Shown: piece by piece, positions 1-11,823 of the stretch | How the letters are laid out: each line of letters begins with the position of its first letter | Position numbering within the stretch: position 1 is the first letter of the stretch | Assembly (NCBI RefSeq): GCF_001422885.1 | Contig: NZ_LMMZ01000006.1 | Span: 21,279-85,278, forward strand | Direction of reading: 5' to 3' | DNA length: 64,000 bases | DNA from: Methylobacterium sp. Leaf104 | Lineage (GTDB): Bacteria > Pseudomonadota > Alphaproteobacteria > Rhizobiales > Beijerinckiaceae | Made by a program: the position numbers and the translations under genes | The notes under the pieces: generated by a model | What the model was told of the DNA's origin: nothing | Seen by the model: the letters and a program-made list of their open reading frames with translations, nothing else | Databases searched by the model: none

Positions 1-392
1 AGGCCCGGGATCGAGTAGGCGCCGAAGGCGGCGTAGAACTGGAACGGACCGTCGGCCTTCTGGATGAAGCCCATCAGGTTCGAGAAGTCGGCGCGTGCAT
101 AGCGATCGGCGGCGATGCCCGGGAGCGCAATGGTCGTCACGGTGCTCTGATCGTAGAAGTACCCGCTCACCGCGCCGCCGACATAGATGTCGCCGAAGCC
201 GCCCAGCGTCAGGCAGGCCGGGTTCGGGTTCTGCTTGATGAAGCCGCCATAGGCCGGGAACGTGATCTCGGCCTTGCAGGAGGCCGGGGAAGCCGGAACG
301 GCCAGCACCTTCGCCGGGATGTCGGCTGCGAAGGCACAGACCGACGATAGCAGGACGGCCGAGAGGACGAGAAGCGAGCGGTGCATGATCAT
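1..392 (-). CDS. Porin-like outer-membrane protein, N-terminal part (runs off window)
   Basis: Reading leftward from an ATG at 392 (a second ATG follows two codons later), the protein opens with a hydrophobic signal peptide ending near AFA-ADIPAK, as in many Hyphomicrobiales porins. The next part contains FGDIYVGGAVSGY and a later FIQKADGPFQFYAAFGAYS, resembling the alternating strands of Methylobacterium porin-like proteins. It is probably an outer-membrane beta-barrel. About 130 codons are visible and the C-terminus lies outside the window. No good ribosome site decides between the two ATGs. The family call rests on the signal peptide and strand pattern, so the exact porin class is uncertain. 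Confidence 0.7.
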   Translation of the reverse strand, partial: MIMHRSLLVLSAVLLSSVCAFAADIPAKVLAVPASPASCKAEITFPAYGGFIKQNPNPACLTLGGFGDIYVGGAVSGYFYDQSTVTTIALPGIAADRYARADFSNLMGFIQKADGPFQFYAAFGAYSIPG

Positions 393-738
393 GGGGAACT
401 CTGCGGAGGAATCTGCGTTGTGGCGACGTTCTCAAAGGTTCCCTGCTACGGCAAAGCTATCCTTTGTGCATGCGCCTACTTTTAAGGCAATCTAGCCCCG
501 CCCATACTGGTTTCGGTCGTGGTGTTGCCACAATGGAACAGCTTTGGCCTTGGAAGGCCGATTCCGGGAATTTGGCCCAGCTTGCAGGAAGGTTTTCTAG
601 CTGGACAGGTGGCGCAGCCGTTCCCCGGTTTCCATTCGCACGCTGAGAGAGTTTCGGCGTCCGGCATCGACTCCGTGCGGACGCGATCGTGTCGCCTTCG
701 CTTGCCGCCGCGCCCGCGCGCTGGCATCAGCAGGCACG
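393..738. other. Intergenic region between divergent genes
   Basis: This 346-bp gap separates the leftward porin-like gene from the rightward methyltransferase gene and should hold both promoters. I saw no convincing -35/-10 pair, operator or RNA gene. Open frames crossing it lack family resemblance and ribosome sites. Confidence 0.5.
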
Positions 739-1569
739 ATGAAACACACGCAGCCCTACGGCACCTACGCTCCCACCGGCCTCGTCGCCCGCATCGCCCA
801 GCAGACGGGGCGGATCTCCTACGCCAGTTGGGCGGGCCGGCGCCTCGCCCTGTTCCTGCGCCGGGTGGCGATCGGCCTTTTGCGGGGCGCCCCCCTCGAC
901 GTCGAGCGCTACGGCGCGCGCATGCGGCTCTACCCCTACAACAACAACTGCGAGAAGAAGGTGCTCTTCACGCCGCAATTCTTCGATCCGGAGGAGCGTG
1001 AACTCCTGCGCTCGAAGCTTCGGCCGGGCTGCACCTTCCTCGATATCGGCGCAAATATCGGTGCCTATGCGCTGTTCGTGGCAGCCTTCGCAGGGCCGCG
1101 CGCGCGCATCCTCGCAGTCGAGCCGCAGCCGGACGTATTCGACCGCCTGACCTACAACATCGCTCAGAATCCGTTCGGGACGGTGAAGGCGGTGGCGTGT
1201 GCCGTCGCCGACAAGGCCGGCGAACTCACCCTGTTCGTCGATCCGCGCAACCGGGGCGAATCGAGCTTGAAGATCGTCGGGACGAACGAAGGCGCGCAGA
1301 TCCGGGTGCCGGCCCTGCCACTGCTCGATCTTGCCCGCGGCGAGGGGATCGAGCGTATCGACGCCATGAAACTCGACGTCGAAGGGGCCGAGGACCTGAT
1401 CCTGGAGCCGTTCCTGCGGGCGGCCCCGGCCGCACTCAGGCCGGGCCTGCTCATCGTCGAGAACGGCACCGATCAGTGGCAGATCGACCTGCCTGCCCTC
1501 CTGGAACAGCACGGCTATCGCCGGATCGCCCGCACGCGCCTCAACCTGATCTTCGAGCGGGCCGCCTGA
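739..1569 (+). CDS. FkbM family SAM-dependent methyltransferase
   Basis: The 276-residue protein has the Rossmann glycine motif FLDIGANIGAYAL at about residues 98-110, followed by the acidic strand end LAVEPQPDVFDRL. Later MKLDVEGAEDLIL at about residues 212-224 is the FkbM family hallmark (the KIDVEGAE type). Such enzymes transfer a methyl group from S-adenosylmethionine, often to a sugar hydroxyl in a polysaccharide or natural product. The substrate cannot be read from the sequence. There is no signal peptide or clear membrane segment. It stands alone and converges on sfsA with about 50 bp between stops. Confidence 0.85.
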   Translation: MKHTQPYGTYAPTGLVARIAQQTGRISYASWAGRRLALFLRRVAIGLLRGAPLDVERYGARMRLYPYNNNCEKKVLFTPQFFDPEERELLRSKLRPGCTFLDIGANIGAYALFVAAFAGPRARILAVEPQPDVFDRLTYNIAQNPFGTVKAVACAVADKAGELTLFVDPRNRGESSLKIVGTNEGAQIRVPALPLLDLARGEGIERIDAMKLDVEGAEDLILEPFLRAAPAALRPGLLIVENGTDQWQIDLPALLEQHGYRRIARTRLNLIFERAA

Positions 1570-1619
1570 TGGCGCGTCGTTCCCCCTCTTCCGAGCCGGC
1601 TCTCGCCGAGCCGAGTGGC

Positions 1620-2327
1620 CTACAGTACCGGGATGGCGTCGGCGATGGTGATCCCGCCGGGGCCGATGCGGCAACGATGGGCGTGCACGGCGACGCCAGC
1701 GGCCCGTGCGGCCTGGAACGCCCGGTCGAAGGCTGGGTCGAGGTCCCGGGCCACGTCGAAGCGGTCGGCCCACATCTGCACGACGATGACGACCATCGCG
1801 CGGCCCCCGGCCTCCACGACCGCAGCCAGGTCCGCCATGTGGCGGGCGCTGCGAGCGGCGACGCAATCCGGGAACTCCGCGAGGCCGGCCCGGCGCATCA
1901 GGTGGCAGTTCTTCACCTCGACGTGGCATGGCAGCATTCCCTCGCCCGTGGCGAGGAAGTCGACGCGGCTGGCCTGCGCGTAGCGGACTTCCGGGCGCAG
2001 GACGGTGTAGCCGCCGGGCACCGGCAGGCTGCCGTCCGCGAAGGCCTCCGCCACCAGGGCGTTCGGCCGCATCGTGTTGATGCCCACCCATTGCCGCCCG
2101 CCGGGCAGGTCCGCCTCCACCAGTTCCCAGGAGAAAGCCAGCTTGCGCGTCGGGCTGCGGGTCTCGGACACGAGTGCGCGCGCGCCCGGAACCGCGAGGC
2201 CCAGCATCGCCCCGGGATTGGGGCAGTGGGCGGTGACCAGGGAGCCGTCGCCCAGTTCCATGTCGGCCAGAAAGCGCTTGTAGCGACGCACGAGGCGCGC
2301 CTCGATCAGGGGCGCGGAGAAGCGCAT
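1620..2327 (-). CDS. sfsA: SfsA, sugar fermentation stimulation protein family
   Basis: From the ATG at 2327 the product is 235 residues, matching the usual SfsA length. It starts MRFSAPLIEARLVRRYKRFL, followed by TAHCPNPGAMLGL, then RVDFLATG and the conserved HVEVKNCHLMRRAGLAEFPD. The C-terminal half carries SARHMADLAAVVEAGGRAMVVIVVQ. These are characteristic SfsA motifs, with an OB-like N-terminal part and a nuclease-like C-terminal fold. The frame stays open upstream of 2327, but that part has no family resemblance. Its cellular role is poorly defined in all organisms. It diverges from the DUF937 gene. Confidence 0.9.
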   Translation of the reverse strand: MRFSAPLIEARLVRRYKRFLADMELGDGSLVTAHCPNPGAMLGLAVPGARALVSETRSPTRKLAFSWELVEADLPGGRQWVGINTMRPNALVAEAFADGSLPVPGGYTVLRPEVRYAQASRVDFLATGEGMLPCHVEVKNCHLMRRAGLAEFPDCVAARSARHMADLAAVVEAGGRAMVVIVVQMWADRFDVARDLDPAFDRAFQAARAAGVAVHAHRCRIGPGGITIADAIPVL

Positions 2328-2492
2328 CGGCGGATCCGGGGCAAGAAACAGGTTGATGCGGGCTCCCGTCGGCGCGGAATCGGGCAGTCCTGAGGCGCCT
2401 GGGCTGGTCAGTGCTTCCCGGATGCGACAGAATTCGTGGGGCGCGCCCCGGGTCGTTAGCCGGGAAAGCCGCTGTTCGTCCGCGAGGCCGCC

Positions 2493-3284
2493 ATGTTCAA
2501 TCTGTTCGACATTCTCCAGGCGCAGGCGGGCGCCAATGCGCAGGGATTCGGACGGCAATTCGGCCTGTCGCCGGAACAGAGCCTGCGTGCGATGGAGGCT
2601 CTGATGCCGGCGCTGACCATGGGCCTGCAGCGCAACGTCGCTCACGATCCCACCGGCTTCGCCCACCTGTTCAACCTCGTGGGGCCGACTGCCCCCATGG
2701 CACCGAGCGCGACGCCGCAGATGGACATGCTGGTCAAGCAGTTGTTCGGCTCGCCGCATCTCAGCCAGGCGGTGCTGCAGCAGGCGGCGACCGTCAGCGG
2801 CGTCGCGATGCCGGCCCTGAAGCAGATGCTGCCGGTCATGGCCGGTATGGTGGTGGCTGGGATCGTCCACGTCATGATCAATCAGGCGCCTGCGCCTGCG
2901 CCTGCGCCGTCCCCGCGCGCCGAGGCGAATCCCTTCGGCTTTCCCCCCAACGCCTGGTCGGAGATGATGGAGGCATTCCTGAAATCGGGCGCCTCCGCCG
3001 CGAGTCCCCCGCCCTCGCCGCCTCAGGCGCGGGCGCGCCCGACGCCGCCCCGGCTCACGGCCCCGTCACGACCAGGGGCCGATGCACCTGACAAGGCTGC
3101 TGCGGACGCCCCCTTCGACGTGATGCAGCAGATGTTCCAGACCGGCCTGGAGGTGCAGCAGGAAAACGCGCGCGCCATGCAGCGCCTGTTCGACACCTTC
3201 TGGCAGGATCCCCGCGCTTCCACCGAGGCGCGGGGCGAGGCCCCCGGTGCCAAGCCCCGGAGCGGACGGACCCGGACGTCGTAG
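2493..3284 (+). CDS. DUF937 domain protein
   Basis: The 263-residue protein starts at ATG 2493. Its N-terminal half (residues 1 to about 130) has the repeating helical pattern of DUF937, with FGLSPEQSLRAMEALMPALT and a later MPALKQMLPVMAGMVVAGI that could be a weak hydrophobic helix. A Pro/Ala-rich linker (about residues 132-205) leads to a C-terminal helical segment with DVMQQMFQTGLEVQQENA. There is no signal peptide. DUF937 proteins have no well-established biochemical role. It lies between sfsA (divergent) and lexA (same strand, 236 bp away) and looks monocistronic. Confidence 0.75.
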   Translation: MFNLFDILQAQAGANAQGFGRQFGLSPEQSLRAMEALMPALTMGLQRNVAHDPTGFAHLFNLVGPTAPMAPSATPQMDMLVKQLFGSPHLSQAVLQQAATVSGVAMPALKQMLPVMAGMVVAGIVHVMINQAPAPAPAPSPRAEANPFGFPPNAWSEMMEAFLKSGASAASPPPSPPQARARPTPPRLTAPSRPGADAPDKAAADAPFDVMQQMFQTGLEVQQENARAMQRLFDTFWQDPRASTEARGEAPGAKPRSGRTRTS

Positions 3285-3423
3285 CGCCACCACACGGTCG
3301 TCGGCGACGGGCCGCTCCCGATCGGGCCAGGTCCGCGACGCATCCGCGGCAAAGGTCGTCCGTGACGGGATCTGCCCACGGCGCGGTTCCGGCTACCCCC
3401 GGCATCTCGAGGGCGCTTGACAG

Positions 3424-3449
3424 GAACCCTTGCAGAACACTTACGGAAC
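3424..3449 (+). promoter_or_regulatory. Tandem overlapping SOS boxes upstream of lexA
   Basis: Three GAAC tetramers lie at 3424-3427, 3435-3438 and 3446-3449, each separated by exactly 7 bp. This makes two overlapping copies of GAAC-N7-GAAC, the alphaproteobacterial LexA operator read on this strand. The array ends 71 bp before the lexA start, as expected for autorepression. A degenerate GTTC-N7-GTTT follows at 3459-3473. Confidence 0.8.
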
Positions 3450-3520
3450 GTTTAACGTGTTCGTGGTTTGTTTCTGGTGCCATCCGCCGCGTTTCGTGGC
3501 GCTAACGAAGAGTGTCCCGC

Positions 3521-4273
3521 ATGTTGACGCGTAAGCAGCTGGACCTGCTCCAGTTCATCCAGCTTCGGATGCGCGAGAGCGGCGTTCCTCCGTCCTTCGA
3601 CGAGATGAAGGACGCCCTCGATCTGAAGTCGAAATCGGGTATCCACCGCCTGATCACGGCCCTCGAGGAGCGCGGCTTCCTGCGCCGGCTGCCGAATCGG
3701 GCGCGCGCCATCGAGGTGATCCGCATGCCGGAGAGCCTGGGCGGGAGCGCGGGTGTGTCCCGCGCCGCTCCGGCTCCCGAGGTGCGCCGCTTCACGCCGA
3801 GCGTGGTCGAAGGCGGCAAGGGCAAGGGCTTGCCGGCGGGTGCCTCGGTGTCCCGCCTGCCGACGACGCAGGCGACCGATGAGAGTGGCCGGGCGGTGAC
3901 CATCCCGGTGATGGGCCGGATCGCGGCCGGAACGCCGATCTCGGCCATCCAGGAACAGAGTCACTCGGTGACGATGTCGCCGGACTTCCTCGCCGGCGGC
4001 GAACATTACGCCCTGGAGGTGCGCGGCGACTCGATGATCGAGGCGGGAATCCTCGATGGGGACCTCGTGGTCATCCGCAAGCAGGACACCGCCAATACCG
4101 GCGACATCATCGTGGCGCTCATTGACGACGAGGAGGCGACCCTGAAGCGCCTGCGTCGGCGCGGTTCATCCATCGCCCTGGAAGCCGCGAACCCGGCCTA
4201 CGAGACGCGCGTGCTCGGTCCGGACCGGGTCCAGATCCAGGGGCGCCTGGTCAGCTTGGTACGTCGCTACTGA
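3521..4273 (+). CDS. lexA: LexA repressor (SOS regulator)
   Basis: The 250-residue product from ATG 3521 has an N-terminal winged helix ([15 protein letters not shown], then [11 protein letters not shown] and a recognition helix in [17 protein letters not shown]). A variable linker follows. The C-terminal peptidase domain has the cleavage dipeptide Ala136-Gly137 in RIAAGTPIS, the nucleophile Ser171 in [10 protein letters not shown] and the general-base Lys209 in EATLKRLRR. LexA represses DNA-damage genes and self-cleaves when stimulated by RecA filaments. A GTG nine bases upstream is in frame, but the ATG start is the family start. Tandem SOS boxes precede it, and its stop overlaps the comEC stop by 7 bp. 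Confidence 0.95.
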   Translation: MLTRKQLDLLQFIQLRMRESGVPPSFDEMKDALDLKSKSGIHRLITALEERGFLRRLPNRARAIEVIRMPESLGGSAGVSRAAPAPEVRRFTPSVVEGGKGKGLPAGASVSRLPTTQATDESGRAVTIPVMGRIAAGTPISAIQEQSHSVTMSPDFLAGGEHYALEVRGDSMIEAGILDGDLVVIRKQDTANTGDIIVALIDDEEATLKRLRRRGSSIALEAANPAYETRVLGPDRVQIQGRLVSLVRRY

Positions 4274-6546
4274 AGGCTCTCGCCGTCCGGTTCGTCACCG
4301 GACGGATCCGACGGATCGCCAGTTCGGTCCGGCGCCGCCCGCGGCTTCGGCGGGCTGAATAGGTCCGATGGGGTCGCTACCGCTTCCGTCGATTTCCGTG
4401 ACCAATTCGCGCGCCAGGGGACGAGGTCACCGGGACGCTTGGCCGTCGCGAGCGCCGGGCCATCGCGGGCGAGGCGAATCGACGTCGCGCCGTGCGACTG
4501 CAGGAAATTCCGATCGACGATGATCGGCGCGGCACAGCCTGAAGGGGCGGATTGCCGGGAGATCAGGATCTCGGCCCTGGCACAATCCTCCCCCAGCGCG
4601 CGCTTGTCGGTGGTCAGCGCGAGCGCGCGGCCGTCTGGCGTGATCAGGGTGCAGCCGAGGCGATCGCAGCGCGCGCCCTGAAACGCTGGGACGTCCTCCA
4701 CCTTGCGGCCGTCGCCATCGGCCTTCAGCCATTGCCCGAGGACGAAGGAGGGTGGCCGCCCCAGAGTGGCGAGCCGCCCGCTGCGGTCCCGGATCGCCGC
4801 ACCCGCCCCCTCGCGATCGATGTAGATGTCGTGGCGATCCGGAGTGGCCGCGCAGGCGATGCCGATTGCCGCCGGAAGCAGGCCGAGCCAGCGCAACGAC
4901 GAGGCCGGGAAGGTCAGGACGATCAGCGCGGTTGCCATGAGACCGAGAGCACCCGCGCCGAACGCCGGAATCACCACGACCGCGTGCCCGAAGCCCGCGA
5001 TCCAGGTGGAGATCGTCAGCATCCCTCGTACAGCGAGGCCCATCGCCCACCAGACCGGCTGATCCAGGGCAAACGGATAGGCGAGGATGCCGAGGACGGC
5101 CGACGGCATCACGGCCAGGGAGACCAGCGGCAGGGTGAGCGCATTCCCCACGAGTCCGAAGGGCTGGATCGTCTGGAAATGATACGTCGCGAAGGGGGCC
5201 GTGGCGATCTGTGCGACGAGGGTCGTCGCCAGGGTGCCGACGATCGCCGTGACCACCAGAGCGAAAGCGCGGGGCAGCAGGCCGATCCCATCGCGGCGCA
5301 GCCCGCGGCCGCCGATCAGCGGTGCGCAGGCGATCAGGCCGGTGACCGCTCCGAACGACATCTGGAAGCTCGGGCCGAGGAGCCCCTCCGGCTCGCGCGC
5401 CAGGGCGATCAGGGCGGCGATCGCCAAGTTCCGCATGCTGAGGGCCGGCCGGTCGACCAGGATCGCGCCGAGCATCACCAGGGTCATGATCAGCGACCGC
5501 TCGGCCGCGATGTCCCAGCCGGAGAAGACGCAATAGGCCGTCACGCCCACCATGGCGACGATCGCCGCGAGCTTCTTGATCGGCCACTGCAACGCTGCGT
5601 ACGGCAGGATGGCCAGCAGCGCACGCACGAGCCAGAACACCACGCCGGCCGCCAGGACCATGTGCAGACCAGAGATCGAGACGACGTGGTAGATTCCGGC
5701 GGCGCGCAGGATATCGTTGGTCTCGCCGCTGATCAGTCCGCGCTTGCCCGTGACGAGGGCTGCCGCCACGGCTCCGGCCTGCCCGCCATTGGCATCCGTG
5801 ATCCGGCGCGTCAGGGCGTTCCGCGCCGCGTCGACGGCGGCGGCGAGGCGGAACTGCCGATCCGCGGTTTCGGGCATCGGCCGCACCTCGATCTTACCGA
5901 CGAGCGAGCCGACCGCGCCGATCTCGCGGAAGAAGGCATCCCGGGCGAAGTCGTAGCCACCGGGCCGGGCGGCTTCCGGTGGCGGGAGCAGCCGCGCGGT
6001 CGCGGCGATGCGGTCGCCGGGCTTCAAGGTGTTCGCCTTGCGGTAGGAGACGCGCACCCGGGCCGGCCGGACCTCGGAGCCAAGCGTGCCGAAGCGCTCG
6101 ACGCGGATGATCAGGCGTGCGCCTTCCTCCCGCTCGTCCAACCCCTCGATGGTTCCGAGCAGGGGCGCGATGGTGGTGCGGGCCAGGATCGGACCGCTGA
6201 CGCGCTGCACCCGCGCCGTTGCCGCCGCGAAGCCGAGGAACGCCGCGATGGCTGCGACCGCGAGGGCGAGCCCGATCGGACGGCTCGCGAGGAACGGAGT
6301 CGTCCCGGCCAACAGGGCCGCCGCCACGAGCGGCGCCAGGAGCGACGGTGTCCCTCGGGTGCCCAGGAAGAACACCAGGATGCCACAGCCGAACGCGACG
6401 GCAATCCATGCGAACAGGCGGCGCTGCTCGATCTCGCGGGTCCACCCGGTGCGCAGCCAAGCGACGACGAGGCCGGCACCTGGTCGACGCGCGGCGAGGT
6501 GGCGCGTGATGCGCCCCATCGCAGCCGCCGCACGTGCCTGTGCCAT
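4267..6546 (-). CDS. comEC: ComEC/Rec2 family DNA-uptake channel protein
   Basis: This 759-residue polytopic membrane protein has an N-terminal set of hydrophobic helices (about residues 40-110), a soluble DUF4131-like segment, and the ComEC core. The core motif is [20 protein letters not shown] at about residues 290-310, followed by many transmembrane helices to about residue 570. The C-terminal part lacks the HxHxDH metallo-beta-lactamase signature of full-length Bacillus-type ComEC, so it is the shorter alphaproteobacterial form. ComEC proteins form the inner-membrane channel for incoming single-stranded DNA in competent bacteria. A GGAGG ribosome site precedes ATG 6546. No other competence genes are in the window. 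Confidence 0.88.
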   Translation of the reverse strand: MAQARAAAAMGRITRHLAARRPGAGLVVAWLRTGWTREIEQRRLFAWIAVAFGCGILVFFLGTRGTPSLLAPLVAAALLAGTTPFLASRPIGLALAVAAIAAFLGFAAATARVQRVSGPILARTTIAPLLGTIEGLDEREEGARLIIRVERFGTLGSEVRPARVRVSYRKANTLKPGDRIAATARLLPPPEAARPGGYDFARDAFFREIGAVGSLVGKIEVRPMPETADRQFRLAAAVDAARNALTRRITDANGGQAGAVAAALVTGKRGLISGETNDILRAAGIYHVVSISGLHMVLAAGVVFWLVRALLAILPYAALQWPIKKLAAIVAMVGVTAYCVFSGWDIAAERSLIMTLVMLGAILVDRPALSMRNLAIAALIALAREPEGLLGPSFQMSFGAVTGLIACAPLIGGRGLRRDGIGLLPRAFALVVTAIVGTLATTLVAQIATAPFATYHFQTIQPFGLVGNALTLPLVSLAVMPSAVLGILAYPFALDQPVWWAMGLAVRGMLTISTWIAGFGHAVVVIPAFGAGALGLMATALIVLTFPASSLRWLGLLPAAIGIACAATPDRHDIYIDREGAGAAIRDRSGRLATLGRPPSFVLGQWLKADGDGRKVEDVPAFQGARCDRLGCTLITPDGRALALTTDKRALGEDCARAEILISRQSAPSGCAAPIIVDRNFLQSHGATSIRLARDGPALATAKRPGDLVPWRANWSRKSTEAVATPSDLFSPPKPRAAPDRTGDPSDPSGDEPDGESLQ

Positions 6547-6728
6547 CGCGTGAACCTCCGGCCCATGTCCCTATCGAGGAGGCAGCGATGTGCGCGGCGA
6601 GCCTCGGGTCCTGCGACCCGGGGAACTGGACGATTTCTTAACGCTGGCCCTCGCGCATGCTACACGCGCGGTTCCGGGCCGGTCGATCCGCTTCCCGCCC
6701 GTTTCACGAGCCATTCAAGTCCAGATTG

Positions 6729-8150
6729 ATGTCGTCAGCCGTCGTCACGCGCTTCGCGCCCTCGCCTACGGGTTACCTCCACATCGGCGGTGCTCGCACG
6801 GCCCTGTTCAACTGGCTCTATGCCCGCCGCTTCGGCGGTCGCATGCTGCTACGTATCGAGGACACCGACCGGGAACGTTCGACCCAGGGCGCCATCGACG
6901 CGATCCTCGACGGCATGCGCTGGCTCGGCCTCGATTGGGATGGGGATGTCATCTACCAGTATGCCCGTGCCGCCCGTCACCGGGAGGCCGCCGAGGCTCT
7001 GCTGGCCTCCGGCAATGCCTATCGCTGCTATGCCACGCCCGAGGAACTGACGGCCATGCGCGAGGCCGCCCGGGCGGAGGGACGGCCCCTGCGCTATGAC
7101 GGCCGCTGGCGCGACCGCGATCCGTCGGAGGCGCCTTCCGGCGTCAAGCCGGTGATTCGCCTGCGCGCGCCCACCGCCGGCGAGACGGTGGTCGAGGACG
7201 GCGTGCAGGGGCGCGTGGTCTGGCAGAACAAGGATCTCGACGATCTCGTGCTGCTGCGCTCGGACGGCAATCCGACCTACATGCTCGCCGTGGTGGTGGA
7301 CGACCACGACATGGGCGTGACGCAGGTCATCCGAGGCGACGACCATCTCACGAACGCCGCGCGCCAACGCCAGATCTACGACGCCCTGGGGTGGGAGGCG
7401 CCCGCCATGGCGCATATTCCGCTGATCCACGGGGCCGACGGCGCCAAGCTCTCGAAGCGCCACGGCGCCCTGGGCGTCGACGCTTATCGCGACCTCGGCT
7501 ACTTGCCGAGCGCCCTGCGCAACTACCTCGTGCGCCTCGGCTGGAGCCATGGCGACCAGGAAGTGTTCTCCACCGAGGAGATGGTCGCCGCATTCGACCT
7601 CAAGGCGATCGGTCGCTCGCCGGCCCGATTCGATTTCGCCAAATTGGAGAATCTCAACGGACTCTACATCCGGGGCGCCGCCGATGCCGACCTCGTCGCG
7701 GCGATCGACGATGTGCTGCCGGTCCTCGGTCCGGCACGGGGGATCGCGGTGCCCATGAGCCCGTCCCTGCGCGCGACGCTCACCGCCGCGATGCCGGGTC
7801 TGAAGGAGCGCGCCAAGACCCTCGTCGAACTTCTCGACAGCGCTTACTACCTCACCGCCGCCCGCCCCCTGGTACCCGACGAGAAGGCGAAGGGGCTTCT
7901 CGGCGACGAGGCTCGGGATCGTCTCGCCACGCTCCTGCCCGGTCTCGAAGCGCTGTCCGATTGGACCGCCGCCACCACCGAAGGCGCGGTCCGGCACTTC
8001 GCCGAGACCAACGGGCTCAAGCTCGGCCAGATCGCGCAGCCCCTGCGGGCTGCGCTCACCGGGCGCGCCACCTCGCCGCCCGTCTTCGACGTAATGGCCG
8101 TTCTCGGTCGCGAGGAATGCCTCGGCCGCCTGCGCGACCAGATCGGCTGA
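6729..8150 (+). CDS. gltX: Glutamyl-tRNA synthetase
   Basis: The 473-residue product from ATG 6729 starts [20 protein letters not shown]. It contains the class I HIGH motif in HIGGARTAL (about residues 18-26) and the KMSKS-equivalent KLSKR at 240-244. It attaches glutamate to tRNA-Glu in the cytoplasm. Many alphaproteobacteria have two GltX paralogues, one of which also charges tRNA-Gln; which one this is cannot be settled here. The reading frame is open for 24 codons upstream, but the chosen Met is the family start. It is followed by the gltA gene after 248 bp. Confidence 0.95.
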   Translation: MSSAVVTRFAPSPTGYLHIGGARTALFNWLYARRFGGRMLLRIEDTDRERSTQGAIDAILDGMRWLGLDWDGDVIYQYARAARHREAAEALLASGNAYRCYATPEELTAMREAARAEGRPLRYDGRWRDRDPSEAPSGVKPVIRLRAPTAGETVVEDGVQGRVVWQNKDLDDLVLLRSDGNPTYMLAVVVDDHDMGVTQVIRGDDHLTNAARQRQIYDALGWEAPAMAHIPLIHGADGAKLSKRHGALGVDAYRDLGYLPSALRNYLVRLGWSHGDQEVFSTEEMVAAFDLKAIGRSPARFDFAKLENLNGLYIRGAADADLVAAIDDVLPVLGPARGIAVPMSPSLRATLTAAMPGLKERAKTLVELLDSAYYLTAARPLVPDEKAKGLLGDEARDRLATLLPGLEALSDWTAATTEGAVRHFAETNGLKLGQIAQPLRAALTGRATSPPVFDVMAVLGREECLGRLRDQIG

Positions 8151-8168
8151 GATCGCAGCGCACAAAAT

Positions 8169-8186
8169 TGCCGATTCGGTTCGGCA
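8169..8186 (+). terminator. Possible terminator after gltX
   Basis: A 6-bp stem TGCCGA/TCGGCA with a 6-base loop lies 18 bp after the gltX stop and is followed by TTTC. The stem is short, so this is only a candidate. Confidence 0.35.
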
Positions 8187-8398
8187 TTTCGTGCGCAAGA
8201 ATGACAAATCGGCCTGGATTTCGCTCCGACGCCGAGGTGAGACGGGCCGTCAGTTGATGACGGTCCGCCGATCCGCTACCCCCATGCTCGTGTGAGCAAG
8301 TGCAGCATGCGCTGCCTTTGCATCCCGGACCCGGGTGGTCGATTGCATCGCCACGCGGGCCGCCGCCGCCCCGCTGCCACGAAAGGGTCCAGGTCTCC

Positions 8399-9688
8399 AT
8401 GAGCGCCTCCAGCACGATCACCGTGGGCGACGACCACGTCGAACTTCCGATCAAGACCGGCACGATCGGTCCGGACGTCATCGACATCGGGAAGCTCTAC
8501 GCGAAGACGGGCAAGTTCACCTTCGACCCCGGCTTCACCTCCACCGCCTCCTGCGAGTCGAAGATCACCTACATCGACGGCGATGCGGGCATCCTTCTCT
8601 ACCGCGGTTACCCCATCGAGCAGATCGCCGAGCAGGGCGACTTCCTCGAGACTTGCTACCTGATGCTGTTCGGCGAATTGCCGACCCCGGCCCAGAAGGC
8701 GGATTTCGACTACCGGATCACGCGCCACACCATGGTGCATGACCAGATGAACCGTTTCTTCCAAGGGTTCCGCCGCGACGCGCACCCGATGGCGATCATG
8801 GTCGCCTGCGTTGGCGCGCTCTCGGCGTTCTATCACGATTCGACCGATATCTCGGACGACCAGCAGCGCATGGTCGCCTCGATGCGGATGATCGCCAAGA
8901 TGCCGACCTTGGCTGCGATGGCCTACAAGTACTCCATCGGCCAACCGTTCGTTTATCCGAAGAACGACCTCGACTACACCTCGAACTTCCTGCGGATGTG
9001 CTTCGCGGTGCCCTGCGAGGAGTTCAAGGTCAATCCGATCTTCGCCCGCGCGCTCGACCGGATCTTCATCCTGCATGCCGACCACGAGCAGAACGCCTCG
9101 ACCTCGACGGTCCGTCTCGCCGGCTCCTCGGGCGCCAACCCCTTCGCCTGTATCGCGGCCGGCATCGCCTGCCTGTGGGGCCCCGCCCATGGCGGCGCCA
9201 ACGAGGCGGCGCTGAAGATGCTCGAAGAGATCGGGCATCCGGAGAACGTTGCCAAGTACGTGGCGAAGGCCAAGGACAAGAACGACCCGTTCCGCCTGAT
9301 GGGCTTCGGTCACCGGGTCTACAAGAACTACGATCCGCGCGCGCGCATCATGCAGAAGACCACCCACGAGGTGCTCGGACAGCTCGGCATCAAGGACGAT
9401 CCGCTGCTCGAGGTCGCGGTGCAGCTCGAGCAGATCGCGCTCAAGGACGACTACTTCATCGAGAAGAAGCTCTACCCGAACATCGATTTCTACTCGGGCA
9501 TCACCCTGAAGGCGATGGGCTTCCCGACCTCGATGTTCACGGTGCTGTTCGCCCTGGCCCGCACGACGGGTTGGATCGCCCAGTGGGCCGAGATGATTGA
9601 GGATCCCTCGCAGAAGATCGGCCGTCCGCGTCAGCTCTACATCGGTCCCGACAAGCGCGAGTACACGCCGATCGATCAGCGCAGCTGA
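8399..9688 (+). CDS. gltA: Citrate synthase (type II, hexameric family)
   Basis: From ATG 8399 the protein is 429 residues, the usual length for proteobacterial citrate synthase. The N-terminal region has [22 protein letters not shown]. The catalytic His motifs are in [15 protein letters not shown] and [14 protein letters not shown], and the catalytic Asp is in the segment ending [14 protein letters not shown]. The enzyme condenses acetyl-CoA and oxaloacetate to citrate in the TCA cycle. The frame is open upstream to 8300, but the preceding residues do not belong to the family. A strong inverted repeat follows the stop. Confidence 0.97.
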   Translation: MSASSTITVGDDHVELPIKTGTIGPDVIDIGKLYAKTGKFTFDPGFTSTASCESKITYIDGDAGILLYRGYPIEQIAEQGDFLETCYLMLFGELPTPAQKADFDYRITRHTMVHDQMNRFFQGFRRDAHPMAIMVACVGALSAFYHDSTDISDDQQRMVASMRMIAKMPTLAAMAYKYSIGQPFVYPKNDLDYTSNFLRMCFAVPCEEFKVNPIFARALDRIFILHADHEQNASTSTVRLAGSSGANPFACIAAGIACLWGPAHGGANEAALKMLEEIGHPENVAKYVAKAKDKNDPFRLMGFGHRVYKNYDPRARIMQKTTHEVLGQLGIKDDPLLEVAVQLEQIALKDDYFIEKKLYPNIDFYSGITLKAMGFPTSMFTVLFALARTTGWIAQWAEMIEDPSQKIGRPRQLYIGPDKREYTPIDQRS

Positions 9689-9696
9689 TCCGTTCC

Positions 9697-9723
9697 CGCC
9701 TCGCCGGACCATCCGGCGAGGCG
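9697..9723 (+). terminator. Hairpin terminator between gltA and cmk
   Basis: A perfect 12-bp stem CGCCTCGCCGGA / TCCGGCGAGGCG with a 3-base loop starts 8 bp after the gltA stop. The following bases are TCCTTCG, without a strong T run. It lies between converging gltA and cmk. Confidence 0.7.
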
Positions 9724-9775
9724 TCCTTCGTTCCTGAAAGACAGCGTCAGCGAAACGGCGGGGATGTGGCCGCTC

Positions 9776-10408
9776 TCAGTGCGGCCGGGCGCGATCCACG
9801 ACCTCGCGGGCGGCCGCGAAGGCCTCGTCGGCATCGAGATCGGTGGTGTCGAGGATGACCGCGTCCGCCGCCGCCTTCAGCGGCGCCGTGGAGCGCTGCG
9901 CGTCTCGCGCGTCCCGTGCGACGATGTCGGCCAGGATCGCCCCGAGACTTGCCGATTCGCCCCGCCTCAGCAATTCGAGATGGCGCCGGCGTGCCCGTTC
10001 CTCGGGACTGGCCGTGATGAACAACTTCACCTGCGCATTCGGACAGACGACGGTCCCGATATCCCGCCCATCCAGCACCGCGCCGGTGGCATTGCCGGCG
10101 AAGCGCTGCTGCCAGGCGAGGAGGGCCGCTCGCACGGCCGGCACCGCCGAGATGCGTGAGGCCGCCTCGCCCATGGCGCGCTCGCGCAGGCGCGGGTCGG
10201 CGAGGCGGTCGGCGATCAGGCTGGCGGCCGCTCGCGCCGCCGCCTGATGATCGTCGAGGTTGCGGCCTGCGTCGATGACCGTCAGGGCGACGGCCCGGTA
10301 CAGCAAACCCGTATCGAGGTGCGGCAGGCCGTAATGTGTCGCCAGCCGCTTGGCCAGGGTGCCTTTGCCCGAGGCGGCGGGTCCGTCGATCGCGATCACC
10401 ATCGGCAT
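9776..10408 (-). CDS. cmk: Cytidylate kinase
   Basis: The 210-residue protein starts MPMVIAIDGPAASGKGTLAK, which includes the P-loop GPAASGKGT. It continues with HLDTGLLYRAVAL and the GRDIGTVVCPNAQVKLFITAS signature. It phosphorylates CMP and dCMP with ATP in pyrimidine nucleotide metabolism. The gene begins 5 bp after the aroA stop, so the two are almost certainly co-transcribed; aroA-cmk pairing is common in bacteria. Confidence 0.95.
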   Translation of the reverse strand: MPMVIAIDGPAASGKGTLAKRLATHYGLPHLDTGLLYRAVALTVIDAGRNLDDHQAAARAAASLIADRLADPRLRERAMGEAASRISAVPAVRAALLAWQQRFAGNATGAVLDGRDIGTVVCPNAQVKLFITASPEERARRRHLELLRRGESASLGAILADIVARDARDAQRSTAPLKAAADAVILDTTDLDADEAFAAAREVVDRARPH

Positions 10409-10413
10409 CGCGA

Positions 10414-11823
<1,410 letters not shown>

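Noticed and set aside
3451..3465. A CtrA box near lexA from TTTAACG
   Set aside because: Only one half-site is present; the sequence 11 bp later is GTGG, not TTAA.
4552..6729. A long open frame (725 codons) on the plus strand opposite comEC
   Set aside because: It is a by-product of high G+C codon positions in comEC, with no family motifs and Arg/Gly/Ala-heavy composition.
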